23,478 nucleotides of DNA from Candidatus Curtissbacteria bacterium (GCA_030688205.1 JAUYIQ010000022.1:1-23478), one strand, 5' to 3'; shown: positions 1-8,802, counted from the first letter of the stretch. Numbers and translations are program-made. Notes: generated by a model from the sequence alone, not told the origin.

Positions 1-1
1 G

Positions 2-1258
2 TCGCTAACCACAGATATACCTCTTGCCGGAGGACTAGTGGAAAGCCCTCTTGGGCAATTTGAAAAGTGGGGATTCGGCTGGCTGGAATCTATTTTTGTG
101 ACAGAATCTGTCGTTTTGCCAAAGATAGTTGATCAAACCGCTAAATTTTTGCTGGACTGGAATGCTATTTATTATTTTGTGAGACCATATGCTGCGAATG
201 TTATAGACGGTGTTTATTTCGAGAAAAGAGAAGACGTTGGAGATATAAGTTATCTTAAAATTAAAGAAGAGTTCACCTCTCCAATTCTCGTTCCCAGTAA
301 TGCTTCTGCCATTTTACATATAGGAGATTTGAGTGCGTATGATACTATCTACCGATTTTTAGGAATGAGAAACTTAAACAGTAAAAAAATAGTGGTTGCC
401 AACAATTCTAAATACATTGACGAGTACAGATTGACGGATTTGAAAAAGTTCGATGCAGTTTTGCTGTACAGGTACGATTATCACAATAGGTCAAAAGCCT
501 GGGAACTTGTCGAAAAATATCTCAAAGAGGGAGGGCGGGTTTATGTTGATACCGGGCCTGAGGGATATGAGTCGAAGAGTGATTCACTGCCTGATTTTTT
601 TCCAATAAAAAGAACTTTGCGGGATGATATTGGTGTTTTGTGGGATGCGGAGGTAATGGATGCGAAATTAGGCGAAAATGTTGATTTTAATTCCTTTTCT
701 CCCTTGGATTTTGACGGTGAAGCATGGAATGTTTCTCATCCTCGTGATGAAAAAGACTTAAATCCCGATGCCCGTGTTATTTTAAAAAACAATGACATAA
801 TTGTGTCGGCTGCTTCCGACGTTGGTTCGGGAAAATTGATATGGACCGGCTTTAATCTGCCATATCACATAATTCGAGATTATAACGAGGAAGAAGCAAA
901 CTTTTTTGTTAATCTATTGTCTTCCATGGTAGATATTTCAGAGAAGGTTGTTCCCAAGGTAGAATACAGGTGGATTTCTCCTGAGCGCAGGGAGGTTACG
1001 GTAGGGGGCGCCCGGGCAGTTCTGTTTAAAGAACAGGATTTCGGGGACTGGAGGGCAGTATCAAACTCGGGCGATAAGCTTAAAATTTACAGGACCGGTC
1101 CTGTTAGCCCGGGTTTTATGTATGTGCCTTTTGAAAAAGGGGAAATTCCGGATTCAGTGATATTTAGTTATCGGGGAGAACTTAGGTTTTGGATTTTTAG
1201 CATAATTTCTGTTCTGTCATTAGTTTTTTTGATAACCAGAATTTTCAGGGGCCGCTAG
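2..1258 (+). CDS. C-terminal part of a large GT-C/YfhO-like membrane protein (5' truncated by the window edge)
   Basis: The reading frame is open from base 2, so this is the 3' part of a longer gene; the GTG at 38 is probably internal. The visible 419 codons align along their whole length with residues from about 487 onward of the protein at 4100-6988. Shared blocks include FLLDWNA, AYDTIYRFLGM and LIWTGFNLPYH. The middle resembles a flavodoxin or glutamine-amidotransferase-like fold: strand, helix with RSKAWELVEKYL, then GGRVYVDTG. The last part looks like the YfhO C-terminus: a beta-rich stretch ending in VIFSYRGELRF, then one membrane helix and a basic tail (RIFRGR). In the paralogue a multi-membrane GT-C-like half precedes this region, so one is expected upstream of the window. 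A role in cell-surface glycan assembly is inferred from the neighbours. Catalysis cannot be judged from this half alone. Confidence 0.85.
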   Translation, partial: SLTTDIPLAGGLVESPLGQFEKWGFGWLESIFVTESVVLPKIVDQTAKFLLDWNAIYYFVRPYAANVIDGVYFEKREDVGDISYLKIKEEFTSPILVPSNASAILHIGDLSAYDTIYRFLGMRNLNSKKIVVANNSKYIDEYRLTDLKKFDAVLLYRYDYHNRSKAWELVEKYLKEGGRVYVDTGPEGYESKSDSLPDFFPIKRTLRDDIGVLWDAEVMDAKLGENVDFNSFSPLDFDGEAWNVSHPRDEKDLNPDARVILKNNDIIVSAASDVGSGKLIWTGFNLPYHIIRDYNEEEANFFVNLLSSMVDISEKVVPKVEYRWISPERREVTVGGARAVLFKEQDFGDWRAVSNSGDKLKIYRTGPVSPGFMYVPFEKGEIPDSVIFSYRGELRFWIFSIISVLSLVFLITRIFRGR

Positions 1259-1407
1259 TTTTTTTCAAAACAATAGCCTTTTTATTTTTAAGTTACTTCT
1301 TGTCTTTTAATTCCATTTGTCACCTGTGCTTTCGTGCTGGATGACAAGAGGGGTTTCTAAACATTGATTAATATTGTAGGTGATGCAACAATCAAAAATA
1401 GTTAAAA

Positions 1408-1414
1408 GAGGGAG
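1408..1414 (+). promoter_or_regulatory. Shine-Dalgarno sequence for the flippase gene
   Basis: GAGGGAG lies just upstream of the ATG at 1416, with GAGG four bases from it. It is the only clear Shine-Dalgarno motif in front of a start codon in this window, and it favours 1416 over the in-frame GTG at 1380 and ATG at 1383. Confidence 0.5.
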
Positions 1415-1415
1415 A

Positions 1416-2897
1416 ATGGAAGCAGTTTGGACAGCAGAAATTTTAAAAAGGCAAGCAAGTAACGGTTTTTGGCAATTAATCCTCAGAAAAATTTTTTTCC
1501 AACTGATTGGAACTTTTTCGACGATTATTTTGGCCAGAGTATTGTTTCCAAAAGCTTTCGGGGATTTTGCAATACTCGTATTTCTAATTGAATTTTTAGC
1601 GTTTCTTCCAAGCCAGGGATTGTCCGGAGCAATTATCCAGAAAAAAAGTAAATTGTCAGACAGGGAGGCTTCCACAATTTTTTGGGGTATAAATTTGGCA
1701 TCAATTTTAATTGTCCTCTTAATTTTTATATTTGCTCCTGTTATCGCAGCTTTCTATAAGGATATTTCCGATGGAGCATTTTTGATAAGACTTATTTCAG
1801 TGGCCGTTTTGGCAATAAATATCAGAAGTGTTCCTTGCGCAATTTTGGAAAGGCAATTTAAATATAGCCGGCTGGCGGCAATAGAGATTTTGGAAATTTT
1901 TTTGACGCAAACAGTTTCGATAATCCTGGCTTTTTCCGGATTTGGCGTTTTTAGTTTATTTGCAGGCTATTTGACGGGAAAAATTTTCGCCGCCTTTGCG
2001 TTTTTTGTTTCCGTTAATAACTTCTTGAGTCTTAAGTTTTCGTTTAGCAAAATAAAGCAGTTTTTGCCGTTTGCACTAAATTTTCAGATTTACCATTTAA
2101 CTTACTCGATCTCCGGATCTGTTGCGCCTGTATATATTGGTGCTGTATTGGGGTCAACTTACGTAGGTTATTTGACATGGGCGGGAGGCGTAGGCTTAAT
2201 ACCATGGTCGATGTCCGAGCTGATAGGCAGAGTAGCCCTACCGGTCTTTTCAAGGGTACAGAAAGATAAGAGACTTTTTGCGAGGGTGCTGGAGAGAGCT
2301 TTTGATTTTTTGGCAATGGTAACTTTCCCTTTATGCACCCTGATTTTTGTTTTTGCTCCCGAATTAACCGAAATTGTTTATTCCAGGCAATGGCTGCCGG
2401 CTGTAGGGGCTTTAAGGCTTTTTGTAGTTCTGGGTGCTTTGCAATCAAGCATATTTCTCTGCACGACTGCCCTTTTGGGTATGGGATACGTAAAGTATGT
2501 GCGCAACATTACTTTGTTTTCCGGGGCGGCATTCTGGATTTTTGCATTGATTTTAATTCCAAAACTGGGATTTTGGGCCCAACCTCTGGCCTGGATTCTG
2601 TCCACGGCTTTTTTGATCCCTACTATTTTTAAAGTAAAAAAAGTAATTAAAGTTAGTTATTGGAGAAGTCTTTTTGTTTATCTTTTATTATCAATGACCG
2701 CGGTTATCCCTGTTTATTTTCTTGTTACGGTTACGGGTCTTTTTAGTTTATTTCTGGTTGTTTCTTTAAGCTTGCTGATTTATCTTGGTTTGCTTTTTAT
2801 ATTCCGACGAGAAAATCTTAGATTTGTATGGAATCAATGGGTCTCTGTTTTTGATTCGACCCGGGCATTCCAGTTTGTTATAAAAATGTTGAGATAA
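1416..2897 (+). CDS. Polysaccharide / lipid-linked oligosaccharide flippase (MOP superfamily, Wzx-like)
   Basis: This integral membrane protein of about 494 residues has the layout of Wzx/RfbX-type flippases: a short amphipathic start, about 12-14 membrane helices, and the family-typical opening IILARVLFPKAFGDFAILVF. A conserved-looking loop follows (GLSGAIIQKKSKLSDREAST). The family moves undecaprenyl-linked glycans across the cytoplasmic membrane; the substrate here is unknown. The start at 1416 was chosen for its Shine-Dalgarno; starts at 1383 or 1380 would add 11-12 residues. It lies 157 bases after the first membrane protein gene, and its 3' end faces the convergent anchored-protein gene at 2967. 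Family assignment is confident. The alternative of a teichuronic or capsule exporter within the same superfamily cannot be excluded. Confidence 0.88.
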   Translation: MEAVWTAEILKRQASNGFWQLILRKIFFQLIGTFSTIILARVLFPKAFGDFAILVFLIEFLAFLPSQGLSGAIIQKKSKLSDREASTIFWGINLASILIVLLIFIFAPVIAAFYKDISDGAFLIRLISVAVLAINIRSVPCAILERQFKYSRLAAIEILEIFLTQTVSIILAFSGFGVFSLFAGYLTGKIFAAFAFFVSVNNFLSLKFSFSKIKQFLPFALNFQIYHLTYSISGSVAPVYIGAVLGSTYVGYLTWAGGVGLIPWSMSELIGRVALPVFSRVQKDKRLFARVLERAFDFLAMVTFPLCTLIFVFAPELTEIVYSRQWLPAVGALRLFVVLGALQSSIFLCTTALLGMGYVKYVRNITLFSGAAFWIFALILIPKLGFWAQPLAWILSTAFLIPTIFKVKKVIKVSYWRSLFVYLLLSMTAVIPVYFLVTVTGLFSLFLVVSLSLLIYLGLLFIFRRENLRFVWNQWVSVFDSTRAFQFVIKMLR

Positions 2898-2966
2898 TTA
2901 ACTCTTTAAATCATTTTTCAAGCGGTCGCCTGAATTTTAACAATTATTAGCTTGAAAGAAATACGA

Positions 2967-3980
2967 TTAGTCAGAGAATCTGAAGGTGGAAAGGACCTTT
3001 TTGAAGGTATCGTAATCGGAGTATTTGTTGTTAGGGGATAAATACAATCTTAATACCGGACCCTTCCCTGAAATATCCATCAAATAGTAATTCTCTAGGG
3101 ATGCAAAACCGGTTATTCCCTGCAAACCGACACCATTATTTATTCGAGCTTTTTCTGTTGTGCTACTGCATCCTTCACACATGTCCGTCTTTAACGCGTC
3201 CTGCGCGGTAGTATCCTTGCTCAGGGCGATCAGTAAGCTGATTGTAAAGCTCGACCTGTCAGGATTCCCCTCATTTTTTCTGACAAAAGTAACGCCATCC
3301 GGACTTTCTCGAATTGGAACTATATCGTCCGGATATTTGAGGGAAAATTTTAGCTGGGGATGAGTATAAGCTTTCCATTGGGCGGTTTGAGTTTCGGTAA
3401 ATTTAAATGTAGAGAGAATTTGGTAAAAAGTGTCCTCATACTTTTTACCAATAACTTTGCCTTGTGTATCGTAAGCATCCTTAAGGCCGAAAACGAAAAC
3501 TTTATCGTCTTTTTGTATCAGTATTATTCTATTCCCGCTAAGGATATAATTTATCCCGTTGAGATCACTGATTTTATAAGGTGTTGTATCTTCCGGTTTT
3601 ACGGCGGCGTTAGTAAAAAGATAGAGAAACTGCTTCATGTCGTTACTCAGGGTATTTACCCAAGTTTCAATCGTGATATAAGCTTTTCCCAGCAATTGAT
3701 CATTTTTTAGATATAGGGCATTTTGTCCCGGAACTCCTTTATCAGGTCTTTCGCTGATCGTGAATCCTTCCGGATACTTTACAGTGTAATCAAAATTAGT
3801 AAAGATTTTCTCCACGGTTTCTGAAGATGAAGCCAATGGAGAAGCTGTTGTTGAGGCAACTTCTTTGGTAGTAGTGACTGTCTGTTTTGATTTTATTTTG
3901 TAAACAAAAACGCCGGTTCCAATTACTGCTGTTAAAAACAAGATCGAAATACGGGAAAATCCGCAGGCTCCTCTATTCAC
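2967..3980 (-). CDS. Membrane-anchored exported protein with two tandem PsbP-like domains
   Basis: A 337-residue protein starting at GTG (3978-3980); an in-frame TGA lies directly upstream, so it cannot be longer. Residues about 11-28 form one membrane anchor or uncleaved signal (ISILFLTAVIGTGVFVYKI). A Ser/Thr-rich linker (about 33-55) follows, placing the rest outside the cell. The outer part has two similar units, about 62-195 and 205-336. Each begins with an aromatic/KYP motif (FDYTVKYPEGF; LKFSLKYPDDI) and ends with nearly the same phrase (QILSTFKF; KVLSTFRF). The pattern resembles PsbP-like lipoprotein domains found in many bacteria of unknown role. Unit 2 carries a CEGC pair (C268, C271). 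It is divergent from the 4100 gene and convergent with the flippase gene. No enzymatic function is suggested. Confidence 0.75.
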   Translation of the reverse strand: MNRGACGFSRISILFLTAVIGTGVFVYKIKSKQTVTTTKEVASTTASPLASSSETVEKIFTNFDYTVKYPEGFTISERPDKGVPGQNALYLKNDQLLGKAYITIETWVNTLSNDMKQFLYLFTNAAVKPEDTTPYKISDLNGINYILSGNRIILIQKDDKVFVFGLKDAYDTQGKVIGKKYEDTFYQILSTFKFTETQTAQWKAYTHPQLKFSLKYPDDIVPIRESPDGVTFVRKNEGNPDRSSFTISLLIALSKDTTAQDALKTDMCEGCSSTTEKARINNGVGLQGITGFASLENYYLMDISGKGPVLRLYLSPNNKYSDYDTFKKVLSTFRFSD

Positions 3981-4037
3981 TCAAGTATCTTCTCACGAAG
4001 AAGTATTTATTTCAAGGAATTTAAACTGGCAGATTAT

Positions 4038-4066
4038 ATTATAAAAGTGATTTGCCGGCAGGGTAA
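4038..4066 (-). promoter_or_regulatory. Candidate sigma70-type promoter for the anchored exported protein
   Basis: On the minus strand a perfect TATAAT (4038-4043) is preceded at 17 bases by TTACCC (4061-4066, 3 of 6 consensus bases). A second TATAAT overlaps at 4033-4038. The start site would be near 4031, giving a leader of about 50 bases before the GTG at 3980. Confidence 0.45.
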
Positions 4067-4078
4067 AAATGTTAAGAT

Positions 4079-4084
4079 TATAAT
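4079..4084 (+). promoter_or_regulatory. Candidate -10 box for the 962-residue membrane protein gene
   Basis: A perfect TATAAT lies 15 bases before the ATG at 4100. Transcription would start near 4091 and leave a leader of only about 8-10 bases with no Shine-Dalgarno. No good -35 is visible at 16-18 bases; TTGCCG at 4052-4057 is 21 bases away. Confidence 0.4.
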
Positions 4085-4099
4085 TATCTGAATATTGCA

Positions 4100-6988
4100 A
4101 TGATAAGATTTCTTCGAAAAGCCACAGCCGGTTTAATCTCTTTAGGTCTTCATTTTGCTGCCCTTTCCATAATTTTTACTGTTATAAAACCTATCGCCGA
4201 ATGGTACTTAACAAAAAATCCAATTAGGGGAACTGACATTCACCTTTCGGCATTCTATGTAAATTACATCTTGAAATGGGAGGAGTTCATAAGACCAATG
4301 GCATGGAAATATACTTGGTTTGGCGGATATCCTGCCTATCTCGATTATCCCTCATTATATTTCTTAGCCATGGCTCCGTTGGTTAAATTTTACGGACTTT
4401 TCGGTGCCGTCATGCATTTTGCAATGCTGGGGTTTATAGTTTTTGCTTTTGCTTCTTATTTCTTATATTTTGAGCTTTCAAAAAGTAGAACCCTGGCATT
4501 ATTTCTTACAGTTTGCAGCTTGCTTTCAATTAATATTTATCTTTCTCTTGTTTGGGCGGGCGGCATTCCGTTTTGGACAACCCAAGCCTTTTTGCCATTG
4601 GCAGCATATTTGGCTGTTAAGTTCTTAAATTCTCAAAATCCTCGCTGGTTATATTCGGCGGCTTTTGTCACGGGGATTGGAATTTTGGGCCATCCCCAAG
4701 GATTTTTAATTGCCATAATCCCATTTGTTAGCTTGATCCTTCTTTTCTATAAAGTTCCACGGTTTAGCAGTGGTCTTAAAAATCTATTCATATATTTTTC
4801 CTTGGCCTTCCTGGTCGCTTTACCGGGTATACCTTGGGCAATCGTATCTACAATGTTTTCCGGCTTTTTTTCTGTTTTTAAAATAATCGCTGCTCTTTTA
4901 GGAATTGGGCAGGCAGCCGGCGGCATTGAGACGGGCGTTTCTAGAGCTCCAGGCTCAGTTGACCCGACTAAGAGTATCTCTTTTGTTTTTTCAGGAAATC
5001 AACAATACGTTTGGTTTGCCCTTATCTTTCTTTTTGTAATATGGTTTTTGTTTTTTATCCTAGGAAAGAGAAAAAACCAGAGCCTTTCCAATGTTTCCCC
5101 CTTTGTGTTTTTTCTGGCTTATTATCTGATTTTGCTTTTCCTTTTCTCAAGGAGGATCGACTTTTTCTTTGGAGCCTGGTACAAGGCTTTGTGGGCAACC
5201 CCTGTTATTCTTGGGTCGGCGGTCGCGATTTTTGCCGGGGAAATACAGTCATTTCTAAAAAATTGGTTGGTAAAAATTCCCCAATTGGCGACTTTGGGGG
5301 TAATTGTCGACGTTGTCCTTTTGTCCATCATTTACTTTTCAATTCCTCCGGTCTTAGTTAAAAATGCTATTGACACAATTGATTTGGCCTCAATTCAATC
5401 CAGTACGCATCCTAATTTTTTAAGTCGTGAAATTACGGACCGGGAGCGTGTAGATCTTGCGAAAAAATTGGTTCCTGGAAATATTGATATCTGGAATGAT
5501 AAGAATAAGAGACTCTACGCGATAGACGCAACTTTTAATATGTGGTGGAACAGCCTTTTTGATATGCCTCTGGCTCGCGGATATATTGACCCACCCATCA
5601 CCAATACGGAGAGGTGGGGCCTTTTTTGGCTTGATAGTGCCCTTGGCCCATCTTCAAAAGATCAAAGTTCATCTCTTTCTGTCGACTGGAATCTGCCAAA
5701 AGATCTTCTTTTTGAAAATTATAAATTTCTTTTGGACTGGAATGCCGTTTATTATTTGGGGGGAAATTGGAATATGGTAGTGAGTAACAATCTGGCTCAG
5801 GAGGCGATTTCCAAAGAACTTGTCGAAAAGAATGAAAAAGTTCTCTTACCTCGGCCGGAGTGGAATCCGGTTACAGACGGTTATAGCGAGCTGGCGCAGT
5901 ACCAGGTAATGAATTTTTACAAAGTCCGCGACGAGTTAGTCAGTCCCATTCTGGCTCCCGCCAACGCCTCCGCAATTCTTTTAATAGGTGATAGCTCCGC
6001 ATATGATACTATTTACCGATTTTTGGGAATGAAAAATTTAAACAGTCAAAAAGTAATAGTTGCGACAAAATCGAAATATATCGATGATCATAATTTAAAT
6101 GAATTGAAAAAATTCAACGCTCTGATTTTGTACCGATATGATTACAAAAAGAATTCAAAGGCTTGGGGATTGATAAGGAAATACCTCCAGGATGGGGGAA
6201 ATGTTTATATAGAGACGGGCACGGAAGTAAAAGAATCGGAAGGAGGCAATCTGCCGGATTTTTTCCCTTTTGTCAGAACCGAGAGAAGAGACATTGGAAA
6301 AGACTGGTTAACAAGCGATGCCGATGAAAAAGTATCAAAAGATGTAAATTTCTCCAATTTTTCTCCGCTTGTCTATAATGACGCTCCTTGGATGGTTTCC
6401 TATCCGACAGAAGTAAAATCCCCGGCAAATATCATTTTGAAAAATAACGGGAAAGTTGTATCCGCTCAGACTCAGGTCGGAAAAGGTAATCTTATTTGGA
6501 CGGGTTTTAATCTTCCTTACCATTCAATTTTCACTTACAACAATGAGGAAGCAACTTTTCTCACAAATATTCTTTCGCAAATAGTTGATTTATCCCAAAA
6601 AGACACACCGGACTTCAATTTAAATTGGATTTCTCCGGAAAAAAGAGAAATAACTTTTTCGGGAGCAAAAGCAGTTCTTTTTAAAGAGGAGAATTTTCCC
6701 GGATGGCAAGCCAAAATGGACGGGAAAGGAGTTTCCATTTACAAAGTCGGACCCACATCACCAGGTTATATTTATATTCCCTTTGACTCAAAAATTAACG
6801 AAGGAAAAGTAATTTTATCTTATCGCGGTCAAATTATATGGCGGATTTGGTGGGGAATATCGGCTCTTTCGATTTTGATTCTTTTGGAAATGATTATTAC
6901 GGGCAGAATGTTTACTCTTTGGCCGATTAAAAGGATTTACCGTAAAATTATTAGATTAAGTTATGAGTGGTGGGATAAAGAGGTTTAG
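4100..6988 (+). CDS. Large GT-C/YfhO-like membrane glycosyltransferase candidate with amidotransferase-like domain
   Basis: A 962-residue protein. Residues about 10-425 hold roughly eleven membrane helices. The first outer loop has RGTDIH (D46) and then WFGGYPAYLDYPSLYFL (73-89), the pattern of GT-C and PTPS-related/YfhO-type membrane proteins, where an acidic residue in loop 1 is usually catalytic. Residues about 425-920 are soluble and predicted extracellular. They include a Rossmann- or amidotransferase-like stretch (about 625-715: LLIGDSSAYDTIYRFLGM, then GGNVYIETG) and a beta-rich end like YfhO (FPGWQAKMDG ... VILSYRG). One last helix and a basic tail close the chain. It is paralogous to the gene at 2-1258. 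The methyltransferase gene overlaps its end by 26 bases, which suggests coupled translation. The donor would be a polyprenyl-phosphate sugar if it is a true GT-C; no reaction is shown by the sequence alone. Confidence 0.85.
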   Translation: MIRFLRKATAGLISLGLHFAALSIIFTVIKPIAEWYLTKNPIRGTDIHLSAFYVNYILKWEEFIRPMAWKYTWFGGYPAYLDYPSLYFLAMAPLVKFYGLFGAVMHFAMLGFIVFAFASYFLYFELSKSRTLALFLTVCSLLSINIYLSLVWAGGIPFWTTQAFLPLAAYLAVKFLNSQNPRWLYSAAFVTGIGILGHPQGFLIAIIPFVSLILLFYKVPRFSSGLKNLFIYFSLAFLVALPGIPWAIVSTMFSGFFSVFKIIAALLGIGQAAGGIETGVSRAPGSVDPTKSISFVFSGNQQYVWFALIFLFVIWFLFFILGKRKNQSLSNVSPFVFFLAYYLILLFLFSRRIDFFFGAWYKALWATPVILGSAVAIFAGEIQSFLKNWLVKIPQLATLGVIVDVVLLSIIYFSIPPVLVKNAIDTIDLASIQSSTHPNFLSREITDRERVDLAKKLVPGNIDIWNDKNKRLYAIDATFNMWWNSLFDMPLARGYIDPPITNTERWGLFWLDSALGPSSKDQSSSLSVDWNLPKDLLFENYKFLLDWNAVYYLGGNWNMVVSNNLAQEAISKELVEKNEKVLLPRPEWNPVTDGYSELAQYQVMNFYKVRDELVSPILAPANASAILLIGDSSAYDTIYRFLGMKNLNSQKVIVATKSKYIDDHNLNELKKFNALILYRYDYKKNSKAWGLIRKYLQDGGNVYIETGTEVKESEGGNLPDFFPFVRTERRDIGKDWLTSDADEKVSKDVNFSNFSPLVYNDAPWMVSYPTEVKSPANIILKNNGKVVSAQTQVGKGNLIWTGFNLPYHSIFTYNNEEATFLTNILSQIVDLSQKDTPDFNLNWISPEKREITFSGAKAVLFKEENFPGWQAKMDGKGVSIYKVGPTSPGYIYIPFDSKINEGKVILSYRGQIIWRIWWGISALSILILLEMIITGRMFTLWPIKRIYRKIIRLSYEWWDKEV

Positions 6989-7658
6989 GAGTGAGTACGG
7001 GAGAGAGTATTTCGAGGAGATACAGAAGATAGACAATCCCGAGAGAAGAGAAATTTTGAAGTGGGATCTTGGGTTTTTAAAGTCAAAAAAAGCAAGGATT
7101 GTCAGAATTCTGGACGTTGGATGCGGTTTGGGAGAATTTTTGGGTTATTGCGATAGTGAGGGGATGAAAACGTATGGGATTGAACATTCGGAATTTGCGG
7201 TAAGAATAGCCCGGAAAAATACAAAAGCTTCTTTGATCCGATTAGATGTTAGTAAAAGAAAATGGCCTTATCCCGATAAATTTTTTGATGCGGTTTGCGC
7301 GTTTGATTTACTCGAGCACGTTGAAAATTCTGGTTTTGTAATAGGTGAAGCGCGCAGGGTGCTGAAGCCGGAAGGTGTTTTGTTGGCAACTACCCCAAAC
7401 GGTTCGGTTTTGTCGCAAAGGATTTTGCCGTATGATCCTACTCATATAAATGTTCAGGATGAAAGATTCTGGAGAGAATCGTTTACAAATGCAGGGTTTG
7501 CGGATCTGTCGATTCAAGGTTGTTTGATGTTCGGATTTCCTCCCTCTCCGCTTTTGAGGAAAAAGATAGTTGGGCTGGGTTTACCGGTTAAGGTAGGCCC
7601 GATATTTTTTCCGTTGAAAAGGCTTTGTGCGACATTATTCATCATTGGGTTTGGATGA
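6963..7658 (+). CDS. Class I SAM-dependent methyltransferase
   Basis: A 231-residue protein with motif I LDVGCGLGEF (50-59), the acidic end of strand 2 in YGIEHS (E74), motif FDLLEHV (114-120) and the RVLKPEGVLLATTPN block (132-146). These mark a Methyltransf_11/23-type enzyme, the group often found in glycan clusters acting on sugars or lipids. The C-terminal third is hydrophobic and basic, suggesting membrane contact. The ATG at 6963 sits inside the end of the preceding membrane protein gene (26-base overlap) with no Shine-Dalgarno, so translation is probably coupled. Its last 17 bases overlap the convergent GT4 gene. The acceptor is unknown; a glycan O-methylation role is inferred from context. 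Confidence 0.85.
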   Translation: MSGGIKRFRSEYGREYFEEIQKIDNPERREILKWDLGFLKSKKARIVRILDVGCGLGEFLGYCDSEGMKTYGIEHSEFAVRIARKNTKASLIRLDVSKRKWPYPDKFFDAVCAFDLLEHVENSGFVIGEARRVLKPEGVLLATTPNGSVLSQRILPYDPTHINVQDERFWRESFTNAGFADLSIQGCLMFGFPPSPLLRKKIVGLGLPVKVGPIFFPLKRLCATLFIIGFG

Positions 7659-8802
7659 GCGGGAGATGTTTCTGGAATGACTTTGCAACCAGAAGCCACG
7701 AGTGGTTAGTTGATTCTTTCCTGGCTTCCAGAGCCAATAATTTAAGCTTTTGAGGACTAGAGAGAAGATTCGTTACAGATTCGGCAAACAAGTTTATGTC
7801 ATAAGGTTTTACTTTTATAAAGCCTTTTTTGAAAGTTTGTCCCAAAATTCCAATGTCATAGCCCACAACAGGCAGACCACAGGACATTGCCTCTAGAGGG
7901 GCAATACCGAATCCGGCTTCATGATCCAGAAAAAGGAACACTTTAGAGCTCAAAAATATGCTTCTGATTTTGTTTTGAGGCAGGGGATCATTAATTTTGA
8001 CGTTGGTTTCAATTCCTGCTCTTTGTACTCCCTTTTTTAATTTTTGGATTGTTCTTTTCTGTCCGGGACCAGCGACAATAAGTTTTGCTTGAGGCAGTTT
8101 TTGACAAACTGAGTGCCAGAGAGGAATTATGTCGTTTATGCCTTTTGACGGCTCCAGGCGGCCTAAAAAGACTGCATCATAACGTTTGGTTATTTTTTTG
8201 AATTGCCAAATTTTGGGGTTAATTCCTGCGGGTGAAACAAAAAGTTTTGACTTTTTAAAACCCTTTCTTAGAAGAGGGTGCATTAGCTTGTTGTTGAGGA
8301 CTGCTATTTTGTCGGCTCTTTTGAGAAAAAGCAGGCAGATTTCCTGAGTAAGAAAAGAGAAAGTGTTGACGAGGAAATTGCCCGGGCGATTTTGAGGCGG
8401 AGAGATTAAATGATGGATACGGGCAAACCAATAAATTTGGGGCTTAATTATTTTGGTGAAGGCGGCCGGAAGGACATCGGGAAATATATTTGTTGAGGAG
8501 TAAAGAAGATATTTTTCTTTTTGTGAAAGCAGGAAGAAGAGCGTTGTTATTATTCTTATAAAATAAGTAATTGTAAGACTGTAAAGGTTTTGATGCCTGT
8601 CAAAAACGTTTTGTTTGAGGCTGACAATTTTTACCTTTTTTCCTTTCCAGTGCCAGGAGGCGATTTTGGGGATAACTATTTCTAGGGAAATGTTTGGTGA
8701 AAGATACGGTGACATTTCTTCCAAAAGTTTATCTCCTCCGGAAATAACTTTTCCCTGAGAGTGGGAGATTTCCAAAGCGACAATTTTGAGTTTTGGAATC
8801 AT
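7642..8802 (-). CDS. GT4-family (GT-B fold) glycosyltransferase
   Basis: A 386-residue retaining-type glycosyltransferase. The N-terminal Rossmann half starts with LKIVALEISHSQG and has the donor/acceptor loop SGGDK (21-25). The C-terminal half has SPAGIN (190-195), FLGRLEPSKGINDI (212-225), LIVAGPG (241-247) and EAGFGIAPLEAMSCGLPVVG (295-314). The usual E-x7-E pair appears here as E295 and E304, spaced by eight residues. The gene starts two bases after the stop of the upstream GT4 (TGA, AA, ATG) without a Shine-Dalgarno, so it is the last gene of the 14152-7642 block. Its end overlaps the convergent methyltransferase gene. The enzyme should be cytoplasmic and use a nucleotide sugar; sugar and acceptor are not predictable. 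Confidence 0.9.
   Translation of the reverse strand: MIPKLKIVALEISHSQGKVISGGDKLLEEMSPYLSPNISLEIVIPKIASWHWKGKKVKIVSLKQNVFDRHQNLYSLTITYFIRIITTLFFLLSQKEKYLLYSSTNIFPDVLPAAFTKIIKPQIYWFARIHHLISPPQNRPGNFLVNTFSFLTQEICLLFLKRADKIAVLNNKLMHPLLRKGFKKSKLFVSPAGINPKIWQFKKITKRYDAVFLGRLEPSKGINDIIPLWHSVCQKLPQAKLIVAGPGQKRTIQKLKKGVQRAGIETNVKINDPLPQNKIRSIFLSSKVFLFLDHEAGFGIAPLEAMSCGLPVVGYDIGILGQTFKKGFIKVKPYDINLFAESVTNLLSSPQKLKLLALEARKESTNHSWLLVAKSFQKHLPLIQTQ

Noticed and set aside
2..1258. Pseudogene interpretation of the first membrane protein
   Set aside because: The frame stays open to the window edge and aligns without gaps or stops to its paralogue, so it is truncated by the window and not broken.
1259..1415. 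Promoter for the flippase gene
   Set aside because: ATGACA at 1341-1346 resembles a -35, but no -10 lies at the right distance; TAATAT at 1369-1374 is too far, so no call was made.
2044..2448. Minus-strand reading frame of 134 codons inside the flippase gene
   Set aside because: It is antisense to a clear membrane protein and has no domain features.
2918..2935. Possible terminator hairpin between the convergent genes at 2897 and 2967
   Set aside because: The stem has an A-C mismatch, a very tight loop and no T-tract on either strand.
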